Shown here one piece after another: positions 1-6,512 of a stretch of DNA of 7,857 nt (position 1 is its first letter; every line of letters begins with the position of its first letter). A program made the position numbers and the translations under genes. Below the pieces are notes generated by a model. That model searched no databases. It was not told where the DNA came from and saw only the letters and a program-made list of their open reading frames with translations. The stretch is taken from NCBI GenBank assembly GCA_018400215.1, contig JAGYNF010000072.1:1-7857 (forward strand). Direction: 5' to 3'. Origin of the DNA: Cyanobium sp. M55B138. Lineage in GTDB: Bacteria; Cyanobacteriota; Cyanobacteriia; PCC-6307; Cyanobiaceae.

Positions 1-1103
<1,103 letters not shown>

Positions 1104-1124
1104 AGCCCGCTGCTGCCCTGGGCG

Positions 1125-1154
1125 AGCCCGCCTTAACCAGGCGGGCTTTTTTTT
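1125..1154 (+). terminator. Rho-independent terminator of petH
   Basis: A perfect 8-bp stem (AGCCCGCC at 1125-1132 pairing with GGCGGGCT at 1140-1147) closes a 7-nt loop and runs into eight T residues at 1147-1154. It starts 21 nt after the petH stop and should separate petH from the zwf operon. A second copy of the left arm, AGCCCGC, lies at 1104-1110 immediately after the petH stop and could compete for the right arm. Confidence 0.93.
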
Positions 1155-1243
1155 GTTTCCCTCACAGAAACCGTCACAAACCACCCGGGGGGCTCGGCGC
1201 CACAACGGCGGCCCGTTAAACCTGATCCATCAGCGCCCCCTCC
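1155..1243 (+). promoter_or_regulatory. zwf leader and probable promoter region
   Basis: These 89 nt between the petH terminator and the zwf ATG must hold the zwf promoter, because the upstream terminator is strong and no other gap exists. Two near-direct repeats are visible: TCACAGAAACC (1162-1172) and TCACAAACC (1174-1182), 12 nt apart start to start. A small inverted repeat GTTTC/GAAAC (1155-1159 and 1167-1171) overlaps the first. The most AT-rich spot further down is GTTAAAC at 1215-1221, a weak -10 candidate. No GTA-N8-TAC NtcA-type site is seen. The TCACA repeats loosely recall the tandem TTACA half-sites of the cyanobacterial RpaA/RpaB box, but the spacing is 12 rather than 10, so this is only a suggestion. 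No Shine-Dalgarno sequence precedes the ATG. Confidence 0.4.
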
Positions 1244-2767
1244 ATGGAAGCCGTCCTCACCAACCCCCTCAGGGTGGGCCTGCGGCAGGAGCGGGTGATT
1301 CCACCCCAGTGCCTGGTGATCTTTGGCGCCAGCGGTGACCTCACCCACCGCAAGCTGGTGCCGGCCCTGTTCGAGCTCTACCGCCAGCGGCGCCTGCCCA
1401 GTGAGTTCGCCGTGCTCGGCTGCGCCCGCCGCCCCTGGAGCGACGAGGAGTTCCGCAGCCGCATGGCTGAGGCCCTGGCCGAGGAGGTGGCCCGCCATCC
1501 GGTGGCCTGGGAACAATTTGCGGCGGGGCTGTTCTACGAGCCGGTCGACCTGGAGGACCCCAGCTCGGTGGTGCGGCTGGGCCAGCGCCTCGAGGTGATC
1601 GACCGGCAGCGGGCCACCCGCGCCAACCGCACCTTCTACCTGTCGGTGTCGCCCAACTTCTACGGCAGTGGCTGCCGGGCCCTGGCCGCCGCCGGCCTGC
1701 TCAGCGACCCGAGCCGCAGCCGGGTGGTGATCGAAAAACCCTTCGGCCGCGACTACGGCAGCGCCCAGGAGCTCAACCGGGTGGTGCAGGCCAGCGCCCA
1801 GGAAAACCAGATCTTCCGGATCGACCACTACCTCGGCAAGGAGACGGTCCAGAACATTCTGGTGCTGCGCTTCGCCAACACGATCTTCGAGCCGATCTGG
1901 AACCGCAACTTCATCTCCAGCGTGCAGATCACTGCGGCCGAAACGGTGGGGGTGGAGGAGCGGGCCGGCTACTACGAGAGCTCCGGTGCCCTGCGCGACA
2001 TGGTGCAGAACCACCTCACCCAGATGCTGGCCCTCACCACCATGGAGGCACCGGGCCGCTTCGACCCCGAGTCGATGCGCAACGAGAAAGCCAAGGTGCT
2101 GCAAGCCGCGCGGCTGGCGAACGAAGCAGAACCCTGGAAGTGTTGCGTGCGGGGCCAGTACGGCCCCGGCGGCTCCAGCACCCGCCCGATCGCCGGCTAC
2201 CGCCAGGAGCCGGGGGTGAATCCCGAGAGCACCACGGAGACCTACGTGGCGATGAAGCTGTTCATCAACAACTGGCGCTGGCAGGGGGTGCCCTTCTACC
2301 TGCGCACCGGCAAGCGACTGCCCAAGCGGCTCTCCGAGGTGGTGCTCACCTTCCGGGAAGCACCGGTGCACCTGTTTGATGCCGCCGGCGGTGCCCCCAC
2401 CCCCAACCAACTGATCCTGCGCATCCAGCCGGATGAAGGGGCCGAGTTCAAGTTTGAGGTGAAGGCCCCGGGCTCCGGCATGCGCAGCCGGCCGGTGGAC
2501 ATGGCCTTCTCCTACGACGACAGCTTCGGCGAACCCAGCGACGAGGGCTACGTGCGCCTGCTGGCCGACGCCATGCTGGGCGACCCCACCCTCTACACCC
2601 GCAGCGATGAGGTGGAGGCCGCCTGGCGGCTCTACACCCCGCTGCTGGAGCTGATCGAGGACGCCCCCGCCCAGCTGCCGGTGTACCCCTACGAGGCCCG
2701 CACCTGGGGTCCCGCCGCCGCCGACAGCCTGCTGGCCGATGACGACCTGGCCTGGCGTCGCCCCTAA
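1244..2767 (+). CDS. zwf: Glucose-6-phosphate 1-dehydrogenase
   Basis: It oxidises glucose 6-phosphate to 6-phosphogluconolactone and makes NADPH. This is the entry to the oxidative pentose phosphate pathway, the main dark carbohydrate breakdown route of cyanobacteria, in the cytoplasm. The 507-residue length is normal for the family. Visible landmarks are the dinucleotide-binding GASGDL (28-33), EKPFG (164-168), the substrate-binding signature RIDHYLGKE (192-200), RDMVQNHLTQ with the presumed catalytic His257 (251-260), and YLRTGKRLPKR (352-362). Cysteines are at 23, 60, 144, 300 and 301, including an adjacent pair. The ATG at 1244 is chosen because an in-frame TGA at 1223 excludes a longer form and homologues begin at about this distance from GASGDL. 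The start is preceded by a C-rich tract with no Shine-Dalgarno sequence. zwf leads a five-gene co-directional run, and opcA follows after 19 nt. The identification is essentially certain. Confidence 0.98.
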   Translation: MEAVLTNPLRVGLRQERVIPPQCLVIFGASGDLTHRKLVPALFELYRQRRLPSEFAVLGCARRPWSDEEFRSRMAEALAEEVARHPVAWEQFAAGLFYEPVDLEDPSSVVRLGQRLEVIDRQRATRANRTFYLSVSPNFYGSGCRALAAAGLLSDPSRSRVVIEKPFGRDYGSAQELNRVVQASAQENQIFRIDHYLGKETVQNILVLRFANTIFEPIWNRNFISSVQITAAETVGVEERAGYYESSGALRDMVQNHLTQMLALTTMEAPGRFDPESMRNEKAKVLQAARLANEAEPWKCCVRGQYGPGGSSTRPIAGYRQEPGVNPESTTETYVAMKLFINNWRWQGVPFYLRTGKRLPKRLSEVVLTFREAPVHLFDAAGGAPTPNQLILRIQPDEGAEFKFEVKAPGSGMRSRPVDMAFSYDDSFGEPSDEGYVRLLADAMLGDPTLYTRSDEVEAAWRLYTPLLELIEDAPAQLPVYPYEARTWGPAAADSLLADDDLAWRRP

Positions 2768-2786
2768 CGTTTCACCCCCTGCCCCC

Positions 2787-4082
2787 ATGTCGACCCAGCT
2801 CACCCTCCAGGCCCCCCTCGCCCTGCCGCCCGCCGAGGTATCCAGCTATCTGGAGCGCCTCTGGAACCAGGATCTGGACAGCTCCCCCGGCGCCGCCACC
2901 TTCACCCTGGTGGTGTGGGAGGGCTCCTGGCTGGAGCAGCAACTGGTGCGCTGCGGCCGTCTGGATGGTCCGATCACCGGCCTGCTCAATGACACGGTGC
3001 TGGAGGCGGCCCGGGCGGCTGCGATCAGCTGCGGCCTGCCCCTGAGCACGGCGCCGATGGATCCCCAGCTGGCCTGGGCCATCGGCAACCTGGGCGGCGA
3101 CCACCAGGCCCCCGACCTGCGGGGCCAGTTTGTGGAGGGGGCCATCAGCGCCCACATGCCCCGCCGGCTGATCACCCTGGCCCCCACCCTCGATGGCGGC
3201 AAACCCCTGGAAACCCTGGTGGCCGCCTACTGCCCCCTGCCGGAGGAGGGGGCGGGCGGTGCCGCCTGCGGCGATGTGGTGGTGCTGCGCGGCGGCACCG
3301 GCGCCCTGCGCCACAGCCTGGAGCTGGTGCAGCCGCTGATCAGCCCCGACCTGCCCTGCTGGGTGTGGTGGAACAGCAGCCTCGATGAGGCGCCGGAGGT
3401 GATGGCGGCCCTGGCCACCGGGCGGCGGCGCTTGGTGGTGGATTCATCCCTGGGTGATCCGCGCCGCTGCCTCGAGCTGCTGGTGGCCCGCATCGATGCG
3501 GGCCAGCCGATCAATGATCTCAACTGGCTGCGGCTGCGCAGCTGGCGCGAATCGCTGGCGATGGTGTTTGACCCACCGGCACGGCGGGATGCCCTCAGCC
3601 ATGTGGTGCAGCTCGACCTCGACGTGGAGGGCAGCAACCCGGTGAAGGGCCTGTTGCTGGCCGCCTGGCTGGCTGACCGGCTCGGCTGGCACCTGATCTC
3701 CACCTACGCGGTGGACGACAACGGCGCCGGCCAGGGCATCGGCGCCGAATTTGAGCGCACCGATGGCCAGACCGTGCGCTTCCGCCAGATGCCGGTGCCG
3801 GTGGGGGTGCCCAAAACCCATCCCGGGGCGATGGTGGGCCTGCGGCTGATCTGCCAGAGCAGCCAGGGCTCACCCCTGTGCGTGATCCTCTGCTCCGAAT
3901 CGGGCGGCTGCATGCGCCTGGAATCGGGCGGCATGGCCAGCATGGAACTGGCCGAGGAGGTGGTGCCGCTGCCCAACGAGAGCGAGGAGATGGAGATGGC
4001 CCGCCTGCTCTCCGGCGGCCATGATTCCACCAGCCCCCTGCTGGCGGCCGCCGCCCCGATCGCCGCCAAACTGCTCCCCTGA
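2787..4082 (+). CDS. opcA: OpcA, G6PDH assembly/allosteric effector protein
   Basis: OpcA binds G6PDH and is needed for its full activity in cyanobacteria; it links the enzyme to light/dark redox state. The 431-residue protein begins MSTQLTLQAPLALPPAEV, the usual start of cyanobacterial OpcA, so the ATG at 2787 is preferred over the in-frame ATG at 2739 inside zwf. Ten cysteines are present (56, 82, 149, 161, 191, 228, 356, 365, 369, 375). C369 and C375 form CSESGGC near the C-terminus; the six-residue separation matches the Cys393/Cys399 pair that I recall being reported as the thioredoxin-sensitive disulfide of Anabaena OpcA. The Trp-rich WVWWNSSLDE (192-201) and DLNWLRLRSWRE (244-255) also look family-typical. 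It sits 19 nt after zwf, has no Shine-Dalgarno sequence, and is presumably co-transcribed and possibly translationally coupled. The call rests on sequence resemblance and the invariant zwf neighbour. Confidence 0.95.
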   Translation: MSTQLTLQAPLALPPAEVSSYLERLWNQDLDSSPGAATFTLVVWEGSWLEQQLVRCGRLDGPITGLLNDTVLEAARAAAISCGLPLSTAPMDPQLAWAIGNLGGDHQAPDLRGQFVEGAISAHMPRRLITLAPTLDGGKPLETLVAAYCPLPEEGAGGAACGDVVVLRGGTGALRHSLELVQPLISPDLPCWVWWNSSLDEAPEVMAALATGRRRLVVDSSLGDPRRCLELLVARIDAGQPINDLNWLRLRSWRESLAMVFDPPARRDALSHVVQLDLDVEGSNPVKGLLLAAWLADRLGWHLISTYAVDDNGAGQGIGAEFERTDGQTVRFRQMPVPVGVPKTHPGAMVGLRLICQSSQGSPLCVILCSESGGCMRLESGGMASMELAEEVVPLPNESEEMEMARLLSGGHDSTSPLLAAAAPIAAKLLP

Positions 4083-4095
4083 GAACCCTGCCGCC

Positions 4096-5550
4096 TTGGC
4101 CTGTGTGATCGCCGCCCCCTGCAGCGGCAGCGGCAAGACCCTGCTCTCGCTGTGCCTGGCGGCCTGGGCCCGCCAACGGGGCCTGGGCCTGCAGGCCTTC
4201 AAGGTGGGACCCGACTACCTCGACCCCCAGCTGCTCAGCCGGGTGAGTGGCCGCGCCTGCCGCAACCTCGACCCCCTGCTGTGCGGGCCGGAGTGGGTGC
4301 AGCGCTGCTTCCACTGGCACGGCAGCCGGGCCAACCTCGCCCTGGTGGAGGGGGTGATGGGCCTGTTCGATGGCCGCGGCCCCAGCAGTGAGGGCAGCTC
4401 GGCGGCGGTGGCCGACCAGTTAGGGCTGCCGGTGGTGCTGGTGGTGGAGGCGTCGCGGCAGGCGGGATCCCTGGCGGCGCTGGTGCGGGGCTTCCGCGAC
4501 CACGGCCCACCAGCTGTGCGGCTGGCCGGCGTGGTGCTCAACCGGGTGGGCAGCCCACGCCACCACGCCCTGCTGGCCGAGGCCCTGGAGAGCATCGCCG
4601 TGCCCCTGCTGGGGGTGCTGCCGCACCACCCGAGCCTGGAGCTGCCGGCACGCCACCTGGGGCTGCTGCCACCGGGGGAACTGCACGACCTCGAACAGCG
4701 CCAGGGCCAGTGGGCCCAGCTGGCCGTCCAGCACCTGGATCTCAAGCAGCTCGAGCCGCTGCTGGCACCGCCCGCGCCCCACCCCGGTGCCGAGGATCCG
4801 ATCCGCTGGTGCCTGCGGGAGCAGCTCCCCCCGGCCCATGAGCAGGCGCCGCTGCCGGTGGCGATCGCCAGCGATGCCGCCTTCCATTTCCGCTACCCCG
4901 AGGCCGGCGAGCTGCTCACGGCGGTGGGGCTGGAGCCGGTGGTCTGGAGCCCCCTGGCCGACGAACCCCTGCCAGATGGCTGCCGGGCCGTGCTGCTGCC
5001 GGGGGGCTACCCGGAGCTGCATGCCGCCCAGCTGGCGGCCAGCCAGCGCAGCCTCGGGGCCCTGCGCCAGGCAGTGGCGAGGGGGCTGCCGCTGGTGGCG
5101 GAATGTGGCGGTCTGCTGCTGCTGGGCCAGCAGTTGCACGATCCCCAGGGGGTGTCCCACACCATGGCGGGTGTGTTGCCCTTCCAGGCGGCACGGGGCG
5201 GCCTCAGCCTCGGCTACCGCCAGGCCACCGCCGCCAGCGATGGCCTGTTGCTGCGCCGGGGCGAGCGGGTGCTGGGCCACGAATTCCATCGCTGGCAGTT
5301 GCAGTGCGTGGCCGGGGCGGAGCGGCTGTGGCAGGTTGAGGGTTGGGGCTGTGAGCCAAGACCGGAAGGATGGACAACGCCGAACGTGCACGCCAGTTGG
5401 CTGCATCTCCATTGGGCGGGATGCCCGGTGATTCCCTCGCGCCTGGCCGCCGCGGCCAAGCGCGCCGCGCCGCTGCAGATGAACGGCGCTTCGTGCAACC
5501 CAGTGCCCCCCGCCAGGCCGGCAACCCTGAGCGCTGGAGGCTGCTCGTGA
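4096..5550 (+). CDS. cbiA: Cobyrinate a,c-diamide synthase
   Basis: This enzyme amidates the a and c side chains of cobyrinic acid using glutamine and ATP, in the cytoplasmic corrin pathway (also named cobB). With TTG 4096 as residue 1 (484 aa), the synthetase domain shows the P-loop APCSGSGKT (7-15), KVGPDYLDP (36-44) and VEGVMGLFDG (84-93). D40, D43, E85 and D92 keep the spacing of the functional acidic residues D45/D48/E90/D97 that I recall for Salmonella CbiA. The class I glutamine amidotransferase domain shows LPGGYPE (301-307), nucleophile C337 in AECGG, GHEFHRW (394-400) and the His-rich SWLHLHW (434-440). TTG is chosen because it gives MACVIAAP, the compact start usual for this family, 13 nt after opcA; GTG 4105 is the alternative. 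The ATG at 4021 would add a Pro-rich 25-residue extension inside opcA and is unlikely. The tail after about residue 457 has no family counterpart I recognise and overlaps the next gene. Confidence 0.93.
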   Translation: MACVIAAPCSGSGKTLLSLCLAAWARQRGLGLQAFKVGPDYLDPQLLSRVSGRACRNLDPLLCGPEWVQRCFHWHGSRANLALVEGVMGLFDGRGPSSEGSSAAVADQLGLPVVLVVEASRQAGSLAALVRGFRDHGPPAVRLAGVVLNRVGSPRHHALLAEALESIAVPLLGVLPHHPSLELPARHLGLLPPGELHDLEQRQGQWAQLAVQHLDLKQLEPLLAPPAPHPGAEDPIRWCLREQLPPAHEQAPLPVAIASDAAFHFRYPEAGELLTAVGLEPVVWSPLADEPLPDGCRAVLLPGGYPELHAAQLAASQRSLGALRQAVARGLPLVAECGGLLLLGQQLHDPQGVSHTMAGVLPFQAARGGLSLGYRQATAASDGLLLRRGERVLGHEFHRWQLQCVAGAERLWQVEGWGCEPRPEGWTTPNVHASWLHLHWAGCPVIPSRLAAAAKRAAPLQMNGASCNPVPPARPATLSAGGCS

Positions 5551-5795
5551 ACGGCCAGGTGCAGGGGGTGGGTTACCGGGCCGCCTGCTGCGGCCAGGCG
5601 CGGGCGTTGGGGCTGGCTGGCTGGGTGCGCAACCTGGCCGATGGCTCGGTGGAGGTGCAGGCCGAGGGCAACCCCCAGCAGCTGGCCGAACTGCGGCTCT
5701 GGTGTGAGCGGGGGCCGGCCCTGGCCCAGGTGACTGGGGTGGCGATGACCGCCATGGGCAGCACCGGCGACGACTGGTTTGAGGTGCGCCGCTGA
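5493..5795 (+). CDS. acyP: Acylphosphatase
   Basis: Acylphosphatases hydrolyse carboxyl-phosphate bonds such as that of 1,3-bisphosphoglycerate or carbamoyl phosphate; the physiological substrate is unknown. The signature loop GQVQGVGYR holds the phosphate-binding Arg (R29 counting from GTG 5493), and GWVRNLADGSVEV carries the catalytic Asn (N47). The roughly 90-residue core matches the family length. The stop is certain; the start is not. GTG 5493 gives 100 residues and keeps the first beta strand (RWRLLV), which is internal to the fold. GTG 5547 has a perfect Shine-Dalgarno sequence and a GTGA overlap with the cbiA stop, but would delete that strand. ATG 5421 and ATG 5370 are longer alternatives deeper in cbiA, giving an Arg/Ala-rich extension typical of out-of-frame GC-rich sequence. 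With the chosen start the gene overlaps cbiA by 58 nt in another frame. Its stop overlaps the next ATG by one base. Confidence 0.85.
   Translation: MQPSAPRQAGNPERWRLLVNGQVQGVGYRAACCGQARALGLAGWVRNLADGSVEVQAEGNPQQLAELRLWCERGPALAQVTGVAMTAMGSTGDDWFEVRR
5536..5540 (+). promoter_or_regulatory. Shine-Dalgarno sequence GGAGG before GTG 5547
   Basis: GGAGG lies 6 nt upstream of a GTG whose last two bases are the start of the cbiA TGA stop (GTGA, 5547-5550). Spacing and sequence are ideal for ribosome binding or for re-initiation after cbiA. It lies within the acylphosphatase frame, where it encodes part of Trp-Arg of the first beta strand, so it may be coincidental or may drive a shorter product. Confidence 0.5.
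5781..5786 (+). promoter_or_regulatory. Shine-Dalgarno sequence of the membrane-protein gene
   Basis: GAGGTG lies 8 nt upstream of the ATG at 5795, inside the end of the acylphosphatase gene. With the one-base TGATG stop/start overlap it supports this start and suggests translational coupling. Confidence 0.65.
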
Positions 5796-6487
5796 TGGGC
5801 ACTCTTCTGGCTGAACTGGCCGCCTTCGGGCTGGCGGTTGGTTTTTCACCGCTGCACATCGCCCTGCTGCTGCTGTTGCTGCTGGGCCCCAGGCCCCTGC
5901 AGCGGGGCGGCTGGTTTGTGCTGGGCTGGCTGCTCACCACCGCCGCCGCCGTGGCGCTGCTGCTCACCGTGGGCCACGGCCTGGTGCTCACGATGGAGCA
6001 GGGCAGCACCCACCGCACCGGCCTCGACCTGCTGGCCGCCGGGGCCCTGCTGGGGCTGGGCCTCAAGGAGCTGCTGAGTCGCGAGGAGGAGAACCAGCCG
6101 CCGGGCTGGACCACCAAGCTGGAGAACTTCTGCGCCCTGCCCCTGCCCCTGCTGCTGGGGGTGAGTGCCCTGGTGGAGTTGGCCAGCCCCGACGACCTCT
6201 TCCTCCTGGCCAAAACCGCCAGCAGCCTGCTGGCGGCAAACCTGGGCCGCGGCAACGAACTGCTCGGTGCCGTGGTGTTCACCCTGGTGAGTGGGCTGCT
6301 GCTGCTGCTGCCACTGCTGGGATTGTTGCTGGTGGGCCCCGAGCGGGTGCTGCCGCTGCTGCGCAATGGCAAGCAGTGGCTGTTCGCCAAGGGCGACCTG
6401 CTGGTGGGCCTGGTGAGCATCGGCCTGGGCCTCTACCTGGGCTGGCAGGGGATCGAGGGCCTGCAACTGGGGGCAGCCCTGGCCTAG
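5795..6487 (+). CDS. Six-helix membrane protein, GAP family / LysE superfamily-like
   Basis: This 230-residue, very hydrophobic protein is predicted to sit in the inner membrane. Six hydrophobic stretches are seen at about 4-30, 37-60, 74-93, 113-140, 156-180 and 200-220, with a charged loop (KELLSREEENQ) around 91-101 between halves. Each half carries a Ser-Pro motif near its first helix (GFSPLHIALLLLLLLGPRP at 16-34 and ASPDDLFLLAK at 130-140), the two-fold pattern of LysE-superfamily transporters. The first half, SPLHIA...LLGPRP...GGWFVLGW, fits the GAP (Sap/DUF2910) family, whose few studied members are linked to lipid export in mycobacteria; most members have no known function. Substrate cannot be inferred. 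The start is supported by a Shine-Dalgarno sequence and a TGATG overlap. Leu runs arise from CTG-repeat tracts. Its TAG stop shares CTAG with the stop of the opposing helicase gene. The membrane-protein call is firm; the family call is moderate. Confidence 0.8.
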   Translation: MGTLLAELAAFGLAVGFSPLHIALLLLLLLGPRPLQRGGWFVLGWLLTTAAAVALLLTVGHGLVLTMEQGSTHRTGLDLLAAGALLGLGLKELLSREEENQPPGWTTKLENFCALPLPLLLGVSALVELASPDDLFLLAKTASSLLAANLGRGNELLGAVVFTLVSGLLLLLPLLGLLLVGPERVLPLLRNGKQWLFAKGDLLVGLVSIGLGLYLGWQGIEGLQLGAALA

Positions 6488-6512
6488 GGATCGGCGCTGA
6501 GCCAGGCCTGCC
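6472..6512. terminator. Hairpin at the convergent gene junction, possible bidirectional terminator
   Basis: GGCAGCCCTGGC (6472-6483) and GCCAGGCCTGCC (6501-6512) are inverted repeats pairing at 11 of 12 positions (one C-C mismatch at 6477/6507). They close a 17-nt loop that contains both convergent TAG stops. The stem would form in transcripts from either strand. No T-tract follows on either side, so it is not a classical intrinsic terminator; it may act as a pause or as a 3'-end stabiliser. The arms are coding for the last residues of both proteins. Confidence 0.5.

Noticed and set aside
2739..2786. An upstream ATG that would lengthen OpcA by 16 residues and overlap zwf
   Set aside because: The added residues (MTTWPGVAPNV...) do not look like an OpcA N-terminus, whereas MSTQLTLQAPL from 2787 does.
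1133..2803. A 556-codon open frame on the minus strand opposite zwf
   Set aside because: Composition is Gly/His/Ala/Gln-rich with no recognisable domain, and it lies entirely against a clear zwf gene. Such frames are expected opposite GC-rich genes with strong third-position GC bias.
4861..4868. GCGATCGC, the HIP1 palindrome common in many cyanobacteria
   Set aside because: Only one copy was seen in the window, inside cbiA, about what chance allows at this base composition, and picocyanobacteria are not generally rich in HIP1.
5867..5885. CTG/TTG triplet tract resembling a microsatellite
   Set aside because: It encodes a Leu run in a transmembrane helix with mixed Leu codons; ordinary for a GC-rich membrane-protein gene.
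4420..6420. A 666-codon open frame on the minus strand across cbiA, the acylphosphatase and the membrane-protein gene
   Set aside because: It crosses three genuine genes, is Pro/Ser/Arg-rich with no domain signature, and is explained by codon bias on the other strand.
5846..6466. A Gln-rich minus-strand frame with poly-Q runs
   Set aside because: The poly-Q is the complement of CTG leucine codons in the transmembrane helices of the sense gene.
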